This document shows, in pieces, positions 13,301-23,602 of a stretch of 64,000 bases of DNA. The notes beneath the pieces were generated by a model that saw only the letters and a list, made by a program, of their open reading frames with translations, made no database searches and was not told where the DNA came from. A program made the position numbers and the translations under genes. Source of the DNA: Laccaria trichodermophora (lineage: Eukaryota > Basidiomycota > Agaricomycetes > Agaricales > Hydnangiaceae). The stretch lies in the NCBI GenBank assembly GCA_018417955.1, contig JACTVC010000016.1, positions 1,206,850 through 1,270,849 on the forward strand. Reading direction: 5' to 3'. Every line of letters begins with the position of its first letter. Within the stretch, counting starts at the first letter, position 1.

Positions 13301-14373
13301 AGAGGCGTTGCCATCCTTCTGTACTGCGGTAGGTTCTACCCGTCATTTTATCCAGAAACCGCTCATTCGTTTTTTGGCCAGACTTACTCAAGGACGAATC
13401 ATCCGAAATTGACCTGGTTGGGCCTACGCTACCAACATTAAAGTCGTTGCTAGACTTGCCGACTGCTCCTGGGTCGAACGTGAATGAAGGGTATGATCGA
13501 TTAGCTCATGCCCTTTTATCAGCTTGTTTGCTTCACATTGATGAGATGCGGTAAGCCTTCTTAAGTGCGAAATTAACATAACATATTTATCAATGATGCA
13601 CATACAGTGGTCGAAGTGGTGTAATTTCTGCGAAAAAGATCAAGAATAACCTCTTGGCGGCAGTCCTCGTATTGACTGTCATCCCCAGCACAGTGAAGCT
13701 CGGTAGATCTGCAGTTGAGCACTGTTGTTTCTTGATATCTCAAAAGCTGTTGGATGTGGATGATGTGAGCGTCATTGATCCAACACGCCTTTTTGCTTAC
13801 CCATGATCCTCCAGACATCATTAACTGCAGCCCATTGCGCGAAAACGCTCGTCGCGTCAGCGTCTACGGGTAATCCGACCCTCAGGCAGTGTGTGCGGCT
13901 TTTGATACCCGCCCTGGTCGAATTCATCGCGAAGATGGCTCCTTTAGTGCATGAAGGGTCGATAACGGAGCCGCAAGCAGCTGCGATTGGGGAGATCTGG
14001 AAGGCCTTTTCCATCTTCTTCAACACTGTTTCCGAAGATCTACGTGAGTCTTCTCTTTCCCTCTCCTCGCCTCTTTTCTGAAGCTCGTACATACAACGCA
14101 GGTGCACGTGTCCTCGGTGTCTTATTACCCACCATTTCCCTCCTCCTCGTCAACAATGGCACGGGCACACAAGCGTCGATATCCACACAGGCTACGGCCC
14201 AGCTGCTTACGTACGCTACGACCTCTCCTGCGGGGTTCAAAGAGGCTGCTGGGATGCTGGATCCTGCGACGAGGGAGTTGTTGGAGACGTCGATTCGGAG
14301 AGCGGTGGGTGGTGTGCAGGGAGCGCAGGCTCAGCAGGCTGTGAAGCCGCAGATATCGCTTCGGTCGTTCTAA
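7362..14373 (+). CDS. LAA1: Laa1/HEATR5-type HEAT-repeat protein (AP-1 accessory factor)
   Basis: About 18 short introns are removed to give roughly 2,000 residues, matching yeast Laa1 (about 2,010) and animal HEATR5. Family hallmarks are visible: the N-terminal VYLFQWLSSSEKKL, the block PAPGRALRNLVGRCLVKLY-TRGETRTMFDTLQAF, long HEAT-repeat helices such as KSLLTAKRAVTDALVKDILKQ, and the conserved C-terminus KPQISLRSF. Laa1/HEATR5 proteins bind the AP-1 clathrin adaptor and help it act at the trans-Golgi and endosomes. The start is ATG 7362 with a 13-codon first exon (MSGEEGGLEDIQE). I found no stop or frame break in any exon, so the gene looks intact. It converges on TPT1, with 65 bp between the two stops. 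Confidence 0.9.
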
Positions 14374-14438
14374 TTCTCATTTTTAATATTTTATGTTCGT
14401 AGATGAGCAATTTGTACGGTTTGAACCAGAACGACAAG

Positions 14439-15647
14439 TTACCCGACTTGCAATCTTTGTATACCCTCCTCTAGAAGTTTCTCATCCTTCTGACCAGCCT
14501 GAGGCGTGTCGTACCCACCCTTTAATATTACTTCCCTCACCCTCTCTACCTCAACAGCTTTCACAGGCCCAGACCCCTCCCATCCAGGCAACGCCTGCCT
14601 CTTCGCATTCTCCACCCTTAAGAAAAAATCGGGCTTTAAGAAGCCTTTATCGTCACCTGCTGTGAGGACGACGCCGTTATCAGAGAAGAAGAATTGGATG
14701 CCGGAGGAGAGGGCGGCTTGGATGTTTATGTAGATGAATATTTGGGAGGAGGATCTCATTCCTTTGATAAGTGGGATTGTGGGATTAGTTGGTTGTGGGG
14801 AAGGAGAGAAACAAGAAAGAGAGGAAGACAGGGGGAGACAGGGACGTACCGCTTATGACGCCGTTATGCCCTGGCAGACCTTGTGCGAGGTGGATGTGGT
14901 TTCGTTTCATTTTTGAGAGTCCTTGTTTGGCTTTTTCAATGATGTCAAAATTAGCTTCCTCTTTTTTATGGGGGAGAACGGGACGCACAGATAGATTCCC
15001 AAGCGGCCAACGTCGTCCCGTGTACAGCTACACCCGTGGATATATCAGCGGCTGATAAGATTGGTTTGAGGTTCAACTCGACTGTCTAATTTTTTTCATC
15101 ACTTAGGTTGGTGCTTCGAGAAGAGGGTGGAACGAACCTTGAGAGAATGTCCTTGACGAGCTCGTATCCACCATACGTTAGGATCCACTGGTGGTTCCGT
15201 AGAGGCGCCTGCATTCGAAGCAGCAGCAACATTGGGGGTGGTGGTGGTATCAGGTTCAGATGTCAAATCATATCGCTGTTTCGAATCCTTCCCCACAATC
15301 TCCCGTATCTTGTCTAAATCCAATCCTTGGGTTTTCAATTTCGGGTTCTGCAGCTATTACAATCATCAGCATACCCTGTAACAAAAAAAATCCACTTTCA
15401 ATCGACGTACCAGATCCGCGACCTTGACGTACCCATCCTTCCGCATCGGCAGTCCCTCACCCTGTGCGCCATGGCGGAGGAGATACGATAGTGTCTTGGA
15501 TACCCGGACTTCGGGAGAATCTTTCTCGAGCCCTCGGAGTTTGCTTGATGTTTGATGGTGGTGGGGTTGCTTGGGTTTGGGGTTTGAGTTGTTTGTGCGT
15601 TTTGTGCGCACGCGTGGAGGTTTGTTGTCGGACGGGGAGGAGGCCAT
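14439..15647 (-). CDS. TPT1: tRNA 2'-phosphotransferase Tpt1
   Basis: Tpt1 removes the internal 2'-phosphate left at tRNA splice junctions, passing it to NAD to form ADP-ribose cyclic phosphate. All catalytic motifs are present across five or six exons: LSYLLRHGAQGEGLPMRKDG, VWWIRARQGHSLK, MKRNHIHLAQGLPG, GMRSSSQIFIYINI and GVVLTAGDDKGFLKPDFF. The start ATG at 15647 (MASSPSDNKPP) gives a Lys/Arg-rich head. An in-frame ATG at 15776 would add 43 residues that could be a mitochondrial presequence, so alternative starts are possible. A Thr/Ala-rich insert (near 15200) lengthens the middle. The stop is at 14439-14441. Compare the decayed homologue at 4767-5798. Confidence 0.92.
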
Positions 15648-15784
15648 TGGGCGTAGTATGATTCGGGTTTGGTGGAGGTTAACTTGAGGATTATGAGTAT
15701 GAGGGTGTGATATCTTGAAGAGTGTTTGTATTATAGTTCGATGGTTTGCGGAGATTGCAAATAACGATAATGACATGGGGAGTG

Positions 15785-16400
15785 TAAGACCGAGTCATTT
15801 TGACTCTATGGTATGTACACCATCAAGGAGAGAGCTCCGACGAGGGAGAAGTGTTCAACCAAATTCGGAATATTTCGTTCCGAATTGACGTTGATGTGGA
15901 GGTGACAGCCTTTCTGCTTTCCACCTCCACCAAGGGAGGACGACACTCGGTTCATCTAAAGATCGCTGGAGGTTTGTATCAACGTCCTTACCCAATTTAC
16001 CAGCCGTGGTGCAAGGCCCACAAAGGAACCCTCCCAAGGTGAGTGTTCTCTAAAGTCTTCCCAATTGAAGACCTTGACATACAGAAATTTCAAAGGCCAC
16101 CTCAAAATTTACGTAGCCAGCATCACAAGCCTCAACCACTCAGAGGACAAGACGATGATCCTCTGCAGATAAGACTGTAACTGTGACTTTACCTGGAAGT
16201 TCACCCGGACAGGCCGTCAGCATGATTTCACAACACGCTTGCCCTTCGTTCGGATATCTTTCCTGGCGCACACTTAAATGAGATGAGTAGTATACAGGCA
16301 CTGCGCACACGCTGTCCATCTTGCCGGAAATGTACGCAATTTCGGATTTCATTGTGGTGCTGGTGAGCGATCTGATTTTTGCCACTCGTGACTCTCAGAA
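15785..16400. other. Unresolved stretch with a possible small plus-strand gene
   Basis: A plus-strand frame from about 15800 continues across a clean intron (gtgagt at about 16040 to tacag near 16085) to a stop at 16169-16171. This gives about 108 residues of unknown type, but the frame has no ATG start. The minus strand also holds an open frame starting MKSEIAYISGKM near 16350. I cannot decide which, if either, is real. Confidence 0.3.
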
Positions 16401-16432
16401 GTACTAAAATTAGGAAAGGGAGAGGGAAGGCG

Positions 16433-16439
16433 TATATAA
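16433..16439 (+). promoter_or_regulatory. TATA box of the dienelactone hydrolase gene
   Basis: The sequence tatataa lies 53 bp upstream of the ATG at 16492, a normal distance for a fungal core promoter. Confidence 0.5.
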
Positions 16440-16491
16440 GCCCAGCTCAAGTTGATTGGCGAGTATATACAAGCTTGACAACCCCACCATC

Positions 16492-17598
16492 ATGAGTTTC
16501 TGCAAGAACTGCATTAAAGGCGCGTCCTTAGCTTTTCCTACAAGTCTCCTCGAATCACCCATATCTAATAATCGCATTCACCAGGTGTCACCCACGAAGG
16601 AACTCCACAGGGTATGCCCTCCTCTCTTAATATCATATATCTCCTCATTCCAACTTCTTTTCCCCCTTCAGGTAAATGGGAACTCATAGGCGGCGTAAAC
16701 TCCTACGTCGCAACACCCACCGTCGACTACCCTAAAGACAAAGTCGTCCTCTTCCTCACGGACGTGTTTGGTCCACAACTTGTCAATGCCCAGTTGCTCG
16801 CTGATGATTTTGCGAGTAACGGGTTCAAGGTTCGTCTTTCCCCCTTCCTTCTCTTTCCTTCTATGTATAACGATTGCATTATGGGTAGACTGTTGTGCCA
16901 GACTATTTGAACGGCGACCCTATCCCCGCTGACGTGATGACTTCTGGGGCATGTCCTCTTTCCTTTCTCTACAGATCCTTGGGCTGATAAGAAAGAGAAC
17001 AGATACCATTCGACTTTGAGAAATGGCGCTCGAACCACACACAAGCGCATACCCGGCCTACCCTCGACAAAGTAATCGACGCACTCAAGAAGGAAGGTGT
17101 GACTACCTTCGGGGCGACTGGGTATTGCTTTGGCGGTACGTCTTCTGCCGATCCGGAAGAATGATGACGATGATGGGTATTAGGACGATATGTCTTCGAC
17201 CTCGCGTTTGAGAATATCATCAGCGCCTCTGTCGTATCGCACCCCTCCTTACTCGAAATACCCGCCGATCTCGAGGTGCGCTTTTTTTTCAATTCCACTT
17301 ATAGTATCCTAATCGGCTATTTCTAAATTCCCCCCCCTCCCAGAAATACTTCAACACATCCACATCCCCCCTCCTCATCAACTCCTGCACCAACGACGTG
17401 CGCTTTCCATTGACCGCGTCGGCTAAAGCCGACGAGATTTTTGGAGAGGGAAAGTTTGCGCCGGGGTATAAGAGGGAGTATTTTGAAGGCGCGGAGCATG
17501 GGTTTGCTGTTAGAGGGGATATGACGAATCCAGTTGTGAAGAAGGCGAAAGAGGGAGCATTTGAGAGTGCTGTTGCGTGGTTTATTGAGAAGCTTTGA
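16492..17598 (+). CDS. Dienelactone hydrolase family protein
   Basis: The alpha/beta hydrolase opens the lactone ring of dienelactone-like compounds in aromatic degradation; substrates of fungal members are poorly known. The catalytic triad is visible: Cys in GATGYCFGGRYV, Asp in CTNDVRFP and His in EGAEHGFAVR. The start is ATG 16492 (MSFCKNCIKG), a short Cys-containing N-terminus common in fungal members. About six introns are needed. Two of them keep the reading frame only if the donor is GC rather than GT: after ATTAAAG near 16522 and after ACTTCTGGG near 16948. The protein is about 250 residues, normal for the family. The stop at 17598 follows VAWFIEKL. Confidence 0.87.
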
Positions 17599-19397
17599 GG
17601 ACTGAGAAGAAATGGATGGGGCGGGGTTTGTTGGAGGGCAATTGGTATGAGATATCATGTCGGGCCGCCGCTTTGTGAACTTGAACTGAATGATGTTGTT
17701 GGCTAAATCTGATTACTGCGACTCGCGTTCAGGACGATGCCATTACGCGACATGAAAGCACGCGACCCATCCCGGGCGCCCGACATCGACGAACATAAAA
17801 TCCGCATGACGCAGTAGAACTAAGCATCGCTTAGCACTCGGTCGTTAGAACGAAATTGGGGAGGTTGCTTTTCAAAACTGGATTACTGATAAAACATTTC
17901 AGAGAAAAGCAACAGCGCACAGACTGCATAACAGAGAGGTTGCCATGCCAAGGTTCTGGCTCGAAGTCAAACTTGAATAAAAGAGGCATCGAAAACTCGA
18001 TGGCTACAGATTTCAGCGAGGAGTCAATTTTATCGCGGCCATGAAAATTTGATGTCGCCCTTCCGTCGCGAGTAAGGTAGTCGTAAGCATCGTCATTAAT
18101 TAATTATTGGCCTGCTGCCAGTGCCAGACGCTCTATGGAAGACTTCCTAAAGGGGACCGTCTGACCCCCCGCAGAGTCGGCTACAAGCCCTGGGCTATTA
18201 GCCCTAGGGCTTGTTGTACTTGTTTGCGCAAATAGACTGATGGGCCACGTAGCCGCTTATTCGGCAAAGCCCGCCAGCTCATCAGACTCCGTTTAGTACA
18301 CGACAACTTATATAGATTTTTTCGTGGAATAACCCACGTCTCAAATGGTTTTCTGTGAACTGTAAGGAAGGTTTCAAATTTCAGACAACTTTCGTGAAAG
18401 ATATGTAATAAGCACCCAAAGTTTTCTGAAAATGGAGATGTGGAGTGACGGAATCAATACCGGCACCAAACACTCCACCAAACAGAGTGTGCTATAACCT
18501 TATCAAAGCCTTGTGTACACAGCTGATACACAGTGACGGATTTCACGAGGAAGAAATCTACATTGTTCTGTTACAAATGTATACATAGTGAAACTTGGAA
18601 AGAAGATCTTACAAAATCAAGCTAAGCATTGGCTAACCCAAGGCCAACCATCAATCAATTAGCACAAGTAGCTACAACTCGAGGATTGTGTGGCAATGGA
18701 AATTTTGTGTATTTGATGCATGTAATGACTCTCATAAACTGTATCTACGTGGAAAATGTTTGCGAGCGGCGTGATAAGTACAGGAGGGAAACGGAGAAGC
18801 GACACCGACGCGACGAACGCGACGGACCCATCACCTCATCACGTTTAGTTGTGGCCGCACGTGAGAGCCTTAGCGGCGTTTTCCGAAGGATTTTAGCCCT
18901 GGGGCTGGCAGCCAGGTCAGCGGGCGGTCCGACATTCTGTCCTAAAGAGGTTCGAGCTTGGTTCGAGCCAAAGCTTCTGGACTGGCTCAAATTCTAGGCC
19001 AACTTGAATGTGCCTGAAGATTTTGTGTCTTGCAACTTCCTTGCAACCGTTAGTCTCCCGTAGGCAACTCCTATGATGAGGGTGATGATAGTCGATCTCC
19101 CTCATATGGATCCAACCGTGAGAATAGAGATCTCCCATGTTCAAGTACGTGTAAGTAATGAAGGCCCACACTATGGGACAGACAAGATGAGCGTTAGAGG
19201 TTTTGTTGGAGTGGGAAAAGGTGGGAAAAGATGGACGAGTATGGAACAAGATGGAAAACGTTGCGTTTCCCAAATTGTCTCAAACAAGAAAGAAAATCAG
19301 CGCGGAACGCAGTGAGAGTTTGGTGAGAATGGCAGGAGGAAACAAAGCACGTGTTCGTTTTCGGTTGTTGCCGTCGCTGTGCAAGGACGAATTAACC
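17599..19397. other. Gene-poor intergenic region
   Basis: No convincing coding sequence is visible. Short ORFs at 18629-18997 (+) and 18745-18990 (-) overlap each other and show no recognisable motif. A strong hairpin lies at 18184-18213 and a transposon-like element follows at 19401. Confidence 0.5.
18184..18213. repeat. Short hairpin-forming inverted repeat
   Basis: The arms caagccctgggct and agccctagggcttg pair almost perfectly around a loop of about 3 nt, giving a GC-rich stem of about 13 bp in an otherwise featureless stretch. Confidence 0.6.
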
Positions 19398-19400
19398 TGA

Positions 19401-19900
19401 CACAGGGGAGAAACGGTGATTTGTCCAATGAGTAAATCCTGGGCATATGTTGATCGGAGGCATTATTGCTCGATAATTTACTTCACGTTTGTTAGGTGGG
19501 TAAATTCAAAATATGCCCAACATTGAACATCAACTGCAATTAGGATGTGCACAAGGGACTGCATGAGAACTGTTGGTAAAATGTGCATCAAGTTTTCCCC
19601 AGCATGGTCATTCAATATTTGATTTTGATGTGCCCAGATATTATTAAATGTAATCAGAATATGCCCAATATTTCAAGACACATTTTAAGTAAATTCATCA
19701 GCTTCATTTAGAATTTTACCAATGGGCATATTTTACATGGGACTACCATCCATAGTGTCTTTTTATCTCAGCTTTATTTTTGAATATATTTTCAATTTAT
19801 CCTTTGAACAAATGTAAAGAAAATCATTGAGCAATAATGCCTCTGATCAACTTATGCCCAGTAATTTACTCATTGGACAAATCACTGTTTCTCCCCTGTG
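19401..19900. mobile_element. 500-bp MITE with CACAG ends and 3-bp TGA target duplication
   Basis: The first ~75 bp and the inverted last ~75 bp are nearly identical. They begin CACAGGGGAGAAAC and include the blocks gtgatttgtccaatgagtaa and gaggcattattgctc. The element is flanked on both sides by TGA (19398-19400 and 19901-19903). CACxx ends with a 3-bp duplication fit a non-autonomous CACTA/EnSpm-type element; Harbinger-type is the main alternative. The interior has no ORF and repeats an aatatgccca motif. Confidence 0.8.
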
Positions 19901-19924
19901 TGACACTGACAGCTGAATGTGAAT

Positions 19925-20142
19925 GCGAAACCCTAGACACCTCTGCAGAATTCCCAGTCTTCCCCTCGCCTTGAACAAACAACCGCATTTAGTGCGATTC
20001 CGTTTCACTACCCAGGGCGCTCGATGATGTAAAGGATGGAGTGCTACAGTGTTTTGTATGTAGTCCCTCAAATGGGGAAGCAGTTGTTTTGCAAAGAGCG
20101 AGGTGGAGTCAAGAAATTTGGCAGAGGTGTCTAGGGTTTTGC
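19925..20142. repeat. Inverted repeat, possible second small foldback element
   Basis: The arm 19925-19946 (gcgaaaccctagacacctct..) matches the complement of 20121-20142 with one mismatch over 22 bp. It starts only about 25 bp after the MITE. No target duplication is clear. The telomere-like ccctag is a single occurrence, not an array. Confidence 0.55.
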
Positions 20143-20498
20143 ATTTAACGGGAATTAACCATCCCAAAATACCAGATCTAAGAGGAATTTTAGATGTGCG
20201 GAACCATCCCGGCCGCTGGCAAAGTTGAAGTGCTTCCTTTGCTTCCTCCCGTTGGCAATGCTCGGAGACTAGTCACTACAAGACATCCACCAAAAAATCT
20301 CAAAACTTGAGGAAGCATGCAAGACTACATTGAGCTGACTCCTCTAAATTTTCTAGGTTGGAAATTGTGACGTTGAAGCTACAACGTTAACAATCAAAAG
20401 GTCAAAAATCCGCATATCCTAACGTTTAGAACGTTCTGGGACGATAACGACCCTGCTTGTGGAAAGGCTGTGGTGTATAGTGGATCGGTGAGTCTGAG

Positions 20499-21060
20499 GC
20501 CTCTTGGGTGTATAGCCATATATCCGGGACGGCGCTATCGGCTAATAGCCAGGAGTTGGTAGGCGCCAATGCGTACGGCAAGTGTATTAGAAGAAGAGTG
20601 GAAGAAAAGGAGAAGGCCTCTTGGGTGTATAGCCATATATCCGGGACGGCGCTATCGGCTAATAACCAGGAGTTGGTAGGCGCCAATGCGTGCGGCAAGT
20701 GTGGAAGAAGAGTGGAAGAAAAGGAGAAGGCCTCTTGGGTATATAGCCATATATCCGGGACGGCGCTATCGGCTAATAACCAGGAGTTGGTAGGCGCCAA
20801 TGCGTACGGCAAGTGTAGAAGAAGAGTGGAAGAAAAGGAGGAGGCCTCTTGGGTGTATAGCCATATATCCGGGACGGCGCTATCGGCTTATAACCAGGAG
20901 TTGGTAGGCGCCATTGCGTACGGCAAGTGTAAGAGAAGAGTGGAAGAAAAGGAGGAGGCCTTTTGGGTGTATAGCCATATATCCGGGACGGCGCTATCGG
21001 CTAATAACCAGGAGTTGGTAGGTGCCAATGCGTACGGCAAGCGTAAAAGAAGACTAGTTG
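20499..21060 (+). repeat. 114-bp minisatellite, five copies, open in frame
   Basis: Copies start at 20499, 20616, 20730, 20844 and 20958, so unit lengths are 117, 114, 114 and 114 bp plus a slightly shorter last copy. All length changes are multiples of three. The plus strand stays open from 20481 to the stop at 21099-21101 and encodes a repeat containing YSHISGTALSANNQELVGAN. The complementary strand is also largely open (ALAPTNSWLLADSAVPDIWL). No ATG begins the plus frame, so it would need an upstream exon; an acceptor-like tatag precedes it at 20480. It may be an expressed repeat protein or simply DNA upstream of the next gene. Confidence 0.75.
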
Positions 21061-21105
21061 AAAAGGAGACTACTCCAAAACTTTCTCCCCCACCCTACTG
21101 AATTG

Positions 21106-21676
21106 ATGTTTTCAACCCTTCAAGAGTATCACCAAGCAATCATCTCAGCAGCATGGATGATCATCCTATCCCTCATCCCGCAAGACATAGTGCGGGCTGG
21201 AGCCATCTTCCTCGGTTTTCTTATATGCGTGCACGCCGTGCGCCCACGAACCCTCATGAAAACGCTTCAATTTCGACTCTCATCTTTGGAGGAAAAATTG
21301 CAGGACGCCGTCGATAGTGGAATCATGCGTCAATCGGATACAAATTTCACTAATCAATTTACGAAGGACATAGGAAGGTGAGTTGTTGACATTGTTTCAT
21401 GGAATAACGTGCTTACTGTGTCCGCCCTTTAGAATCCACTACATGATCTATGAGCTCTACGAAAGGACGCTTATTACGTCCGGCGGAATTCTTCAGGAGG
21501 TTAAGGCCGTTTGGGAGGGTCTCTCATTCGAGATTAATGAGTGCATTCGGGATGTTGACGCCCTAGAAAGGGACCTAGAAGTATGTTCTTCCTAGCCGTT
21601 GCTCTCCACGGTCTTACATGATGGACAGATAAACCGCGCAAAAATTCTGAAGAACCACTATCATTCGTGGAAGTGA
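21106..21676 (+). CDS. Small membrane-anchored coiled-coil protein, unknown function
   Basis: The ATG at 21106 follows the minisatellite ORF stop by 4 bp. Three exons join through introns of about 50 nt (donor gtgagt near 21379; donor gtatgt near 21580). The product has about 155 residues. The N-terminal third has a hydrophobic helix (IISAAWMIILSLIPQDIV then AGAIFLGFLICVHAV) that would anchor it in a membrane. The remainder is a charged helix with heptad-like Leu/Ile spacing (FRLSSLEEKLQDAVDSGI; VWEGLSFEINECIRDVDALE), likely a coiled coil. I recognise this layout from uncharacterised basidiomycete proteins but know no function. Confidence 0.65.
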
Positions 21677-23602
21677 CGGCCCGAACTGAATAAATACCTG
21701 CTTTCCTCCTGCTTTCGATTTTCTGGTACATATGCATTCCCACTTGGAGGTTGTTCTGACTTCTGCACTTTTTGCGTAGTCAGGGTGTTCTACCGCTTTT
21801 TTTGAGTAGCTTAGACGAGTTAATTGTTATAGTTGTATGAATATTGTGGAATCGGTGTCTTTCCAATATCCCACGATGCGTGGTCCCATCCACGTCCTTC
21901 GAGGTCTGAGTGTGCTTTGATGTTTCGATAGATACCCAAGTTTCGATCCTTCTTCGCAAAAGTTACCCTCCCCTTTGCTTTATCCAAAAATTGGGCACGT
22001 CATAGGATGGGAAGTTTGTGTGTTTGTCAGGGGGAGGGAAGAGATGTCAAGACGCCCCGGGCATTTATGTGCGGGGGGAAGGGAAATTGACGGGTATGAA
22101 AGGATATGCCAATATGCCAATTTGTGGAGGGCGTTGGGAATGGGCAGGGGACGAACCACTAAGACCAAAAGAAAACAATAGTGCCTGAGGTGAGGTGGCG
22201 CATAGTGAATGATTTTTTATTGGGGACCGGAGGTGGGTGATATGGAAGGTATGGAGGTCAGCTGGGATTACGACCGGGATTGATCTGGCAGCTGCGTTTG
22301 CTATGATAAGGACGTGGGTTGGGGAGGAGGTTCCAAAGCCTGATAAGTACGCCTGATCCTTGCGTAGATCTTGAAGGACCTTAACTTAGGGGCAAGGTAG
22401 GCTGGGATGTGAGACATTGGAAGGCATTAGGAGTTCCTCACACCGCGGAGGTAAATTGCCCATATGTTCTACAGAAGTGATTTGGAAATGAAGCCGAAAA
22501 GAGTTCGAGCCGAAGAGCAATCGAAACGCAAGTAGGGGCGTTGGTAGATCTATCATCGAATTGTTGTCGTGCTAATGTAGGCAAAGCTGTTTTCGTGGAA
22601 CTAGGACCGTTGTCATCGGTGACCCGCGAGTAGACCTCAAGCGTCAACTTGACGACAGTGTGCGTAGAGGGGCGTATGTTCGTTCATGTCTGTTCATGTT
22701 GCAAATCAGAAGCTATATCTGGCGTCCTGGTCAGGGTTACGTTGGTGTAACCGCTATGGCCCAATTTCCACAATCAGCACGGCTACTAAAGGGAATGCAT
22801 ATTGATGTTTCTTTGTCACTTCTAACGAGAAGACCAGTTGCTTCTATGGTTGCGAATGTACCTGCTAACGAAAGTATAAGATGAGTGATTAACTTGGAAG
22901 ACGAATCCAACAGACCTGACTCGTGCGCCATGGCCACCCCCTACCCAACCTGCGCATCGCAGTCCTGACCACCGGAACCCCGCAAAGGCGCCCATCTTAA
23001 CGAGGTACTTTGTCTCTGATACCCTAGACCTTATAACGGCCACCTCGGGTAGCCTAGGGCTCGTACGCAATGTGCCCTGTAGGTTGGATCCGTGTATCCT
23101 CTTGCCCGGCGTCGATCCTCATCCAGCCTTTCGAAGGGACGCAAAAAGTTCGTGAGAAAGAGATGGGCCGATCCGAAAGTCCTCTTGTTGACAGTCTGCA
23201 CTTGGTCTACACTGGCTCTCTCTAGCCCTCGCGCAAACAGATGTCCTGGATACCAGGTCGCTTCCAAAATGGCGCTGTAAATGGTGATAGTCTTGTGGAC
23301 ACGTGCTGAATTCAGGGAGAATCGCGTCGCGTCACGCGAAACTGACCTGTGACGCATCGTAAAAATTATTCATTCAATAAATCATTCCAGGCGCCCGCGC
23401 AGCGGTAAACTTTCAGTGTACAAGTTTGCGGTAAGCAAAACTTCAACTACCAGTCCGGCATGGTGATATAACTGTTCCAAAAGGATCAATATAGCGATCT
23501 GAAGCTCTATTGACACAAAACAGAAGCCAACGACCGACTCATATAGTGGGCTCAAGAAGTTCTGGTCGTCTCGAACCTCCTTGTCCAGGTATACCTTGCG
23601 GG
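21677..23602. other. Intergenic region without recognised gene
   Basis: Several overlapping short ORFs occur on both strands (for example 22660-22884 + and 23031-23357 -), but none shows splice-supported extension or known motifs. The last ~100 bp is the 5' flank of the RTC4-domain gene. Confidence 0.45.

Noticed and set aside
19925..20142. Telomere-like ccctag/tagggt motifs as an internal telomeric tract
   Set aside because: Single occurrences forming an inverted repeat, not a tandem array.
20426..20812. 128-residue minus-strand ORF with SWLLADSAVPDIWLYTQEA repeats
   Set aside because: It is the complement of the 114-bp minisatellite. The plus frame is open over a longer span and the minus frame has no upstream support.
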